Shown here: piece by piece, positions 4,902 to 8,621 of the stretch
How the letters are laid out: every line of letters starts with the position of its first letter
How positions within the stretch are numbered: the first letter of the stretch is position 1
From: JAFTYO01 sp045644765
Lineage (GTDB): Bacteria > Pseudomonadota > Alphaproteobacteria > RF32 > CAG-239
Assembly: GCA_045644765.1 (NCBI GenBank)
Contig: JAZRHM010000022.1
Location: forward strand, 1-8,621
Length of the DNA stretch: 8,621 nucleotides
Reading direction: 5' to 3'
The notes under the pieces: generated by a model
Seen by the model: only the letters and a program-made list of their open reading frames with translations
Databases searched by the model: none
What the model was told of the DNA's origin: nothing
Position numbers and translations under genes: made by a program

Positions 4902-6029
4902 ATGACAGATACAAATTTAATTTATCCGTATGAATTTAAGGGCGGGAAAAAAGCTGTGGCTTCAGAGGTGAATGCAAACTTCGAAGCTGTTAAAACTTTT
5001 GCTAACGGAATTAGTGTTAGCTTAAATGAAATTCATCAAGCAATTTCGGATATAAAAAATAAACCGACAAGAGAAATGTTGGATGTTTTTTATAGTTTTT
5101 CAAGTTTGGCTCCGATAGGAGCATATCCTTTGTGGACAGGTGAGACAATTACTCATTGTAAAAGTCTGTATCCGCAATTTTGGAATAAAGTAAAAAATCT
5201 TGCTACAACCGGTAATTTATCACTATTTACTTCTGCAGAAGAATATGAAGAGAAGCTGGAGACTTATGGACAATGCGCTTCATTTTATATGGATGAGCTA
5301 AATGGTCATTTGAGGTTGCCGAAAATTGTTAAATTTATTTCATCATTAGAAGATATTACAGAACTAGCAAAAGAAGAGAATGCAGGTCTACCTAATATTA
5401 AAGGTTCTTTGAGGCCATATCGTATGGGTAATCCTGACGGAGCCTTTTATAATAGTGAAAAAAGTGATTTTTCACATACTAGCGCTAAAACAGGTTCAAC
5501 AGCGCATGCGCAAAAAACAACAATGTTTGATGCGTCTTTATCAAATGAAATTTATGGAGCAAGTGATACTGTACAACCGCCAGCCGTAAAATTATGTCTT
5601 TATATTCAAGTTGCAAACAATGTAGGTGAAATTTCAGAATTAGATACTAAAGCATTGGCAAAAGAGCTAGAAGAAGCTTTGGTATCTTTAGAAGATGCAT
5701 ATGAACACTATAATTCTCAATTACAAAGTGTTTATTCTACAGTTAAAAACGATATTATAAATTATTCACCGATTATTAAAGAGGAGGATATTGATGTAAC
5801 TGTCAGCTCATTTACTGAAGATGATGAATATGAAGAATATCCGTATTCTGCAAAAATTTCTCTTGAAGAAGCATCGGCTGATTTAATTCCTATAGTGGTT
5901 TTTTCTCTTAAAGATGTATTAAGTTTAAATTTTGCTCCGATTGCTCAATCATGTGATGGTTTTATTAAAATTTTTGCTAAAGAACTACCGACTGAAGATG
6001 TAAAAATAGCTTCAGTTTTACTTCAATAA
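4902..6029 (+). CDS. Tail-collar / tail-fibre protein, probable receptor-binding component
   Basis: This 375-residue protein starts with a likely virion-anchoring segment (9-35, YPYEFKGGKKAVASEVNANF), followed by a short coiled-coil stretch to about 55. Residues 70-240 look like a phage tail-collar domain: PIGAYPLWTGETI, then LNGHLRLPKI, LPNIKGS near 163-169, TMFDASLSNEIYGASDTVQP near 207-226, and PPAVKLCLYIQVAN. Residues 245-285 form a helical, probably trimeric coiled coil. Residues 297-375 form a separate beta-rich end domain with YPYSAKISL, IPIVVFSLKDV and FAPIAQSCDGFIKIFAKELP, resembling small C-terminal domains of other phage fibres. GAAAGGA lies before the ATG. It is the last structural gene before the lysis cassette. 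Tail-collar assignment is by pattern; the receptor is unknown. Confidence 0.7.
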   Translation: MTDTNLIYPYEFKGGKKAVASEVNANFEAVKTFANGISVSLNEIHQAISDIKNKPTREMLDVFYSFSSLAPIGAYPLWTGETITHCKSLYPQFWNKVKNLATTGNLSLFTSAEEYEEKLETYGQCASFYMDELNGHLRLPKIVKFISSLEDITELAKEENAGLPNIKGSLRPYRMGNPDGAFYNSEKSDFSHTSAKTGSTAHAQKTTMFDASLSNEIYGASDTVQPPAVKLCLYIQVANNVGEISELDTKALAKELEEALVSLEDAYEHYNSQLQSVYSTVKNDIINYSPIIKEEDIDVTVSSFTEDDEYEEYPYSAKISLEEASADLIPIVVFSLKDVLSLNFAPIAQSCDGFIKIFAKELPTEDVKIASVLLQ

Positions 6030-6061
6030 TGTTTTTTATCTTTTTGAAATTTATTAATAAT

Positions 6062-6069
6062 AAGGAGGT
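6062..6069 (+). promoter_or_regulatory. Near-perfect Shine-Dalgarno site opening the lysis cassette
   Basis: AAGGAGGT lies 5 nt before the ATG at 6075. It is the strongest ribosome site in the window along with that at 3288, and it fixes the start of the first lysis gene. Confidence 0.8.
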
Positions 6070-6074
6070 GCTGA

Positions 6075-6332
6075 ATGGAAGTTTTGAATTTTATAGGAGC
6101 TATTTCCGGATGTTCTTCTATTATAGCGTTTTTAGCTGTGATTATAAAATTAGGAGAATGGAAAGCTCGTCAGGAAGAGAGAGTGTGCGTTCATGAAAAA
6201 CGAATAGATTCAATAGAGCAAAAACAAGATAATTTATCTATTTTATTGCATAAAAATAATGAGATATTAGCGGAAATTAAAGTAAAACTTGATATGATGA
6301 CTAAAGAAAAAAGTAAGAGGAGTAAGCTATGA
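6075..6332 (+). CDS. Membrane-anchored coiled-coil protein of the lysis cassette
   Basis: This 85-residue protein has one hydrophobic span at about residues 4-26 (FIGAISGCSSIIAFLAVIIK) and then a charged helix to the end. Its heptad-like pattern includes HEKRIDSIEQKQDNL and NNEILAEIKVKLDMM. It has one Cys in the span and one just after it (Cys38). It is the first gene of the lysis cassette, and its stop overlaps the lysozyme start (ATGA, 6329-6332), so the two are translationally coupled. Candidate roles are holin, antiholin or a holin accessory of the small membrane-plus-coiled-coil type. It is not an endolysin. I cannot assign a holin class from sequence alone. Confidence 0.75.
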   Translation: MEVLNFIGAISGCSSIIAFLAVIIKLGEWKARQEERVCVHEKRIDSIEQKQDNLSILLHKNNEILAEIKVKLDMMTKEKSKRSKL

Positions 6333-6802
6333 TAGATATGGAAGAAATAATAAACAGATTAATATTACATGAAGGATTAAAATTGGAACCATATAAGTGT
6401 CCGGCAGGTTATTTAACAATTGGGGTAGGGCGTAATTTGGTAACAAATCCACTTACAAAAACGGAAAAACAAGTGGTAGGAGATATCAGTCGTGGAATTA
6501 CATATGATATGGCTATATACCTCTTAAGACATGATATTAAACGTGTAATTGGTGAATGTCGTAGTTGTTTTGCTTTTTGGAAACATTTGGATGCCGAAAG
6601 AAAATATGCTCTTGTTGATATGTGTTTTAATTTGGGGTTAAGAAGGCTTTTAGGGTTTAGAAAAATGCTTGATGCACTTGAAATAGGAGATTATAGAGGT
6701 GCTGCCAAAGAATGTTTAAACTCGAAATATGCTAAAGAGGTTAAGGATCGAGCTGAACGTATAGCAAGAACTTTTGAAACAGGAGTATTTAGTTATGATT
6801 AA
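6329..6802 (+). CDS. Phage lysozyme (endolysin), T4-type, glycoside hydrolase family 24
   Basis: This 157-residue muramidase cuts the MurNAc-GlcNAc bonds of peptidoglycan at the end of the phage cycle. T4 lysozyme has 164 residues. The catalytic region is clear: LILHEGLKLEPYKCPAGYLTIGVG gives Glu15, Cys24 and Thr30 with the spacing of T4 Glu11, Asp20 and Thr26. Cys replaces Asp, as in many phage lysozymes of the E-8aa-(D/C)-5aa-T type. The C-terminal lobe has YALVDMCFNLGLRRLLGF and the ending DRAERIARTFETG, close to the T4 NRAKRVITTFRTG. There is no signal peptide or N-terminal anchor, so export needs a holin. GAGGAG precedes the start; Met4 is a possible alternative start. The last 8 bases overlap the next gene. 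Confidence 0.92.
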   Translation: MIDMEEIINRLILHEGLKLEPYKCPAGYLTIGVGRNLVTNPLTKTEKQVVGDISRGITYDMAIYLLRHDIKRVIGECRSCFAFWKHLDAERKYALVDMCFNLGLRRLLGFRKMLDALEIGDYRGAAKECLNSKYAKEVKDRAERIARTFETGVFSYD

Positions 6803-6953
6803 AAAGGAAAAACATAGTTGTAAATATGATGTTCATAAAGAAATTATTCATAAATTAAGTCAAAAACAAATATTTTGGCTTTGTGTTATAGCTCTGTCTG
6901 TAATAGGGGCGATTGGGATAAACATGCCATCAATTTTGTTGGAATTGCTATGA
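6795..6953 (+). CDS. 52-residue single-span membrane protein, candidate holin
   Basis: This gene is shorter than common ORF cut-offs. It starts at ATG 6795 inside the lysozyme 3' end and stops at TGA 6951-6953. AGGAG at 6781-6785 lies 9 nt before the start. The protein begins MIKKEKHSCKYDVHKEII, a basic N-terminus, followed by a hydrophobic span at about 26-43 (IFWLCVIALSVIGAIGI) and a short tail MPSILLELL. Basic N-terminus plus one span suggests N-in. It overlaps its neighbour on both sides (8 nt with lysozyme, 4 nt with the inner-membrane spanin), which is typical of lysis genes. Holin or antiholin is the best guess; the gene at 6075 is the rival. Confidence 0.7.
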   Translation: MIKKEKHSCKYDVHKEIIHKLSQKQIFWLCVIALSVIGAIGINMPSILLELL

Positions 6954-7186
6954 TGTGGTTAAAAAAGTGGGCGGTAAGTTTAATGTTACTTACAGTTCTT
7001 TGTTTGTCGTGTTATATTTTAGGACAATCACATTGTGAAATAAAAACACTAACACAAGAAAAAAAAGAAATTATAAGAGAAGTTGAGGTGGTAAAATATG
7101 TTGAAAAAGAAAAAGCTAAAATATGGGCAAAATCTACTGCTGCTTATGATGAGCTTCTTAACCTCATGCAAGCAAATAAATTATAA
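6950..7186 (+). CDS. Rz: Inner-membrane spanin subunit (Rz-like)
   Basis: This 78-residue protein has a basic N-terminus (MMWLKKW), one membrane span at about 8-26 (VSLMLLTVLCLSCYILG) and a periplasmic coiled coil from about 30 to the end (TLTQEKKEIIREVEVVKYVE). That is the plan of Rz-type i-spanins, which bridge to the outer-membrane subunit and fuse the two membranes at the last step of lysis. I take ATG 6950 as the start because it overlaps the TGA of the preceding gene (ATGA). The frame is open further up to an ATG at 6875, but that would lie inside the 52-residue gene and lacks a good ribosome site. The o-spanin gene begins inside it in another frame. Confidence 0.78.
   Translation: MMWLKKWAVSLMLLTVLCLSCYILGQSHCEIKTLTQEKKEIIREVEVVKYVEKEKAKIWAKSTAAYDELLNLMQANKL
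7085..7089 (+). promoter_or_regulatory. Internal Shine-Dalgarno site for the outer-membrane spanin
   Basis: GAGGT, inside the i-spanin coding sequence, lies 8 nt before the ATG at 7098. It supports separate translation of the overlapping lipoprotein frame. Confidence 0.65.
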
Positions 7187-7325
7187 TTATTGCCCAATAT
7201 ATCCTATTGCAGGGCAAAAAGTTGCTGAAGAGCTTAAAAAATTAAACCATGATGAATATTTATATACGTGGGAATGGATTGGTAGAATAAATAAGTTAAG
7301 ACAAGAATTGGAATTGTGTAAATAA
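7098..7325 (+). CDS. Rz1: Outer-membrane spanin lipoprotein (Rz1-like)
   Basis: This 75-residue protein is read in the +1 frame relative to the i-spanin and extends 139 nt past it. Residues 1-24 are a lipoprotein signal: MLKKKKLKYGQN, then hydrophobic LLLLMMSF and lipobox LTSC with Cys24. The +2 residue is Lys, not Asp, which fits outer-membrane sorting. The mature part has YCPIYPIAGQKVAEELKKL, then TWEWIGRINKLRQELE, a pattern seen in phage o-spanins. Partial overlap with the Rz-like gene and a lipoprotein signal in the second frame are together diagnostic of the class. It is the last gene of the phage operon; a strong hairpin terminator begins 15 nt after its stop. Confidence 0.82.
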   Translation: MLKKKKLKYGQNLLLLMMSFLTSCKQINYNYCPIYPIAGQKVAEELKKLNHDEYLYTWEWIGRINKLRQELELCK

Positions 7326-7340
7326 TTTACTTAATATAAG

Positions 7341-7376
7341 AAAAATCCCCTTGATAGCAATATCAAGGGGATTTTT
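7341..7376. terminator. Bidirectional Rho-independent terminator between convergent genes
   Basis: AAAAATCCCCTTGATA and TATCAAGGGGATTTTT are perfect 16-bp arms around the loop GCAA. A-rich and T-rich ends flank the stem, so it can terminate both the phage lysis operon and the convergent autotransporter transcript. It is the strongest hairpin in the window. Confidence 0.9.
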
Positions 7377-7389
7377 ATTAATGTTAAAA

Positions 7390-8621
7390 TTACCAGTTAT
7401 ATTTAAGTCCTAATCCTGCAGCAGCAGCGTCATAATCTGAGCCGTAGGTATAAGCACCCCAAGCATTAACTGAGAAGTTTCCGGTTAGGTTGTGTTGAGC
7501 ACCCATCTCAATACGACCTAATGTAGTATCTTCAGCAGTTTCAATTTCATCTAATCCGGTAATTTTTGTGTTGTCACCGAGATTAAATGTCTGAATTATG
7601 CTTGGTTTAACATAAAATTCACCAAAACCTATTGCAGATTTATATATGTGGCTGAATTTGAGAGAAGCTTGAGCTTTTGCTTGAGCGATATCTCCAAACT
7701 CATATTCTTTACCCGCAATATCTTCTGCGTCATCATACATTATTCTGGTGTATGAAGCGCCTATGCTTGGTGTTAATACAAAGTTTCTGCCTAATTTCAT
7801 TGAATAGCCAAGTTCTAGCTGGGCACCCAATTCTATACCATCGGTGTCAAATTTCATAGCATCATCTGTTGAAATTTCAGATTTTTGAACGCCACCATAT
7901 ACACTTGCAAAGGTATATAGGTTGTTTCTGTTGTGATAATAGTATAGACCAGCAAGATAACTTTCTATTTCAATTTCTGAAGCAGAGGTAGAATAGTATG
8001 TTTCACCTTCTCCATTAATTTCGTGGGTTCCTTTGCGATATGATACAAATACACCTAATTTATTGTATAAATCACCTTGAACATCTGATCCTGCATCAAA
8101 GCCTTGAATTTTGGATTCAACTTCAACAGGAGCTGTAACTTCTACACCCATATAGTCTGCACTAGCCCATAAATTGTTTGTTGGAACAATTTTTAATGAA
8201 TATAGACCTGTAACATTACGCATTACATTATCAATCATACCTTCAGATTGAGTTAACGCAGCTGTTGGTAGCGCTATAGCGGCCATAACTTCAGGATAAA
8301 CAGATATTTTCTCGGAACCTGTTTGTTGGTTACCGCCTGTGTTATCGTCACCGCCGCCAACGTCAGGATCGTCACCGCCGCCAACGTCAGGATTGTCACC
8401 GCCGCCAACATCAGGATCGTCACCACCGCCAACGTCAGGATCGTCACCACCGCCAACGTCAGGATCGTCACCGCCGCCAACGTCAGGATCGTCACCGCCG
8501 CCAACATCAGGATCGTCACCACCGCCAACGTCAGGATCGTCACCGCCGCCAACGTCAGGATCGTCACCGCCGCCAACGTCAGGATCGTCACAAGTCGGAT
8601 CGTAGCCATGTCGTTCTGTGA
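7390..8621 (-). CDS. Type V autotransporter, C-terminal part: repeat linker plus beta-barrel
   Basis: The frame runs without a stop from the right edge of the window to TAA at 7390-7392, so 409 C-terminal residues are visible and the passenger and signal peptide lie outside. The Met at 8286 is internal, not the start. The order is a short segment ending GYDPTC, ten 8-residue DPDVGGGD units (8347-8586), a short linker, then VYPEVMAAIALPTAAL. This last matches the junction before autotransporter beta-domains. The barrel follows with alternating strands such as NLYTFASVYGGV and FVLTPSIGASYTRIMY, and ends GLGLKYNW with a terminal aromatic residue, as recognised by the BAM complex. Convergent orientation and its own side of the shared terminator show independent transcription. 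It could be a host gene or a phage-borne surface protein. Confidence 0.85.
   Translation of the reverse strand, partial: TERHGYDPTCDDPDVGGGDDPDVGGGDDPDVGGGDDPDVGGGDDPDVGGGDDPDVGGGDDPDVGGGDDPDVGGGDNPDVGGGDDPDVGGGDDNTGGNQQTGSEKISVYPEVMAAIALPTAALTQSEGMIDNVMRNVTGLYSLKIVPTNNLWASADYMGVEVTAPVEVESKIQGFDAGSDVQGDLYNKLGVFVSYRKGTHEINGEGETYYSTSASEIEIESYLAGLYYYHNRNNLYTFASVYGGVQKSEISTDDAMKFDTDGIELGAQLELGYSMKLGRNFVLTPSIGASYTRIMYDDAEDIAGKEYEFGDIAQAKAQASLKFSHIYKSAIGFGEFYVKPSIIQTFNLGDNTKITGLDEIETAEDTTLGRIEMGAQHNLTGNFSVNAWGAYTYGSDYDAAAAGLGLKYNW
8347..8586 (-). repeat. Ten tandem 24-bp repeats encoding DPDVGGGD in the autotransporter linker
   Basis: There are ten full copies in perfect register, about two-thirds G+C in an otherwise AT-rich window. 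Differences fall at three third-codon positions plus one missense change: Asp to Asn at 8392-8394. Silent variants show a higher-order pattern: units 2-4 and 6-8 share the same order of silent marks, consistent with a 96-bp (four-unit) duplication. A length divisible by 3 keeps frame on expansion or loss. The Asp-x-Asp-x-Gly spacing could bind calcium, but that is inference. Confidence 0.95.

Larger units (their letters stand above)
4157..4904 (+). repeat. Duplicated cassette, copy 2 (A2-B2-terminators-leader)
   Basis: This is the same-orientation partner of 1-753. The 3' segment (4803-4904) holds the two hairpins and the leader ending in the ATG of the tail-fibre gene, and is nearly identical to 653-753. 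The A2 segment 3946-4156 has no counterpart in the window because copy 1 is cut by the edge. The genes that follow the copies (751 and 4902) are unrelated, apart from both starting at the end of the shared leader. Confidence 0.85.

Noticed and set aside
6875..6949. ATG 6875 as start of the Rz-like protein
   Set aside because: It lies inside the 52-residue membrane gene, lacks a good ribosome site and adds a segment unlike a spanin N-terminus; ATG 6950 gives the expected basic N-terminus and ATGA coupling.
8347..8586. Possible CRISPR array
   Set aside because: The repeats are directly adjacent with no spacers, are in frame and lie within a coding sequence.
8339..8605. A + strand frame encoding Ser-Pro-Pro-Pro-Thr-Ser-Gly repeats
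   Set aside because: It is a mirror of the repeat array, which lacks stops in several frames because the unit is 24 bp. Variation is silent in the - strand autotransporter frame, so that frame is the real one.
8274..8609. A - strand frame with Val-Thr-Ile-Leu-Thr-Leu repeats
   Set aside because: This is another repeat shadow, out of frame with the autotransporter barrel.

Overview
This window is the 3' part of the late region of a short-tailed (podovirus-type, P22/T7-like) phage or prophage, followed on the opposite strand by the C-terminal part of a type V autotransporter. The DNA is very AT-rich except for one GC-rich repeat tract. All phage genes are on the + strand, tightly packed, with good Shine-Dalgarno sequences and the standard code. 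The host must be Gram-negative: the lysis cassette carries a two-membrane spanin pair, and the autotransporter ends in an outer-membrane beta-barrel. An AT-rich proteobacterium, perhaps gut-associated, fits, but that is inference. No integrase, portal, coat protein, large terminase or tRNA is visible.

Layout. Positions 1-648 hold the end of an unrecognised gene (paralogue A1) and, overlapping its last codons in another frame, a 46-codon membrane-protein gene (B1). Two tandem hairpin terminators follow. Next come a small unknown gene (751-987), a head-tail adaptor (999-1667), a beta-propeller tail nozzle of the P22 gp10 type (1677-3266), a 70-residue protein that looks like a small-terminase fragment (3288-3500) and a GNAT-like gp14/gp13-type protein (3510-3890). 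At 3946-4798 the A+B pair appears again as A2 and B2, followed by the same two terminators. A tail-collar/fibre protein follows (4902-6029).

Positions 6075-7325 form a five-gene lysis cassette in which each gene overlaps the next: membrane-anchored coiled coil, T4-type lysozyme, 52-residue membrane protein (candidate holin), inner-membrane spanin and outer-membrane spanin lipoprotein. A 16-bp perfect hairpin at 7341-7376 separates it from the convergent autotransporter (7390 to beyond 8621). The autotransporter has ten 24-bp repeats encoding an Asp/Gly-rich linker ahead of its barrel domain.

The most notable feature is the duplicated A+B cassette. The small B frame is easily missed, yet both copies are exactly 46 codons without a gap and keep the same single-membrane-span design. 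The A protein has a conserved C-terminal pattern (His, Asn-Cys, Lys-Glu, Asp, Ala-Asn, Gly-Arg) that looks like a folded, possibly catalytic domain. The cassette sits between virion genes and ends in its own terminators, like a phage moron. Its function cannot be read from the sequence; effector/immunity, superinfection exclusion and lysis control are the hypotheses to test.
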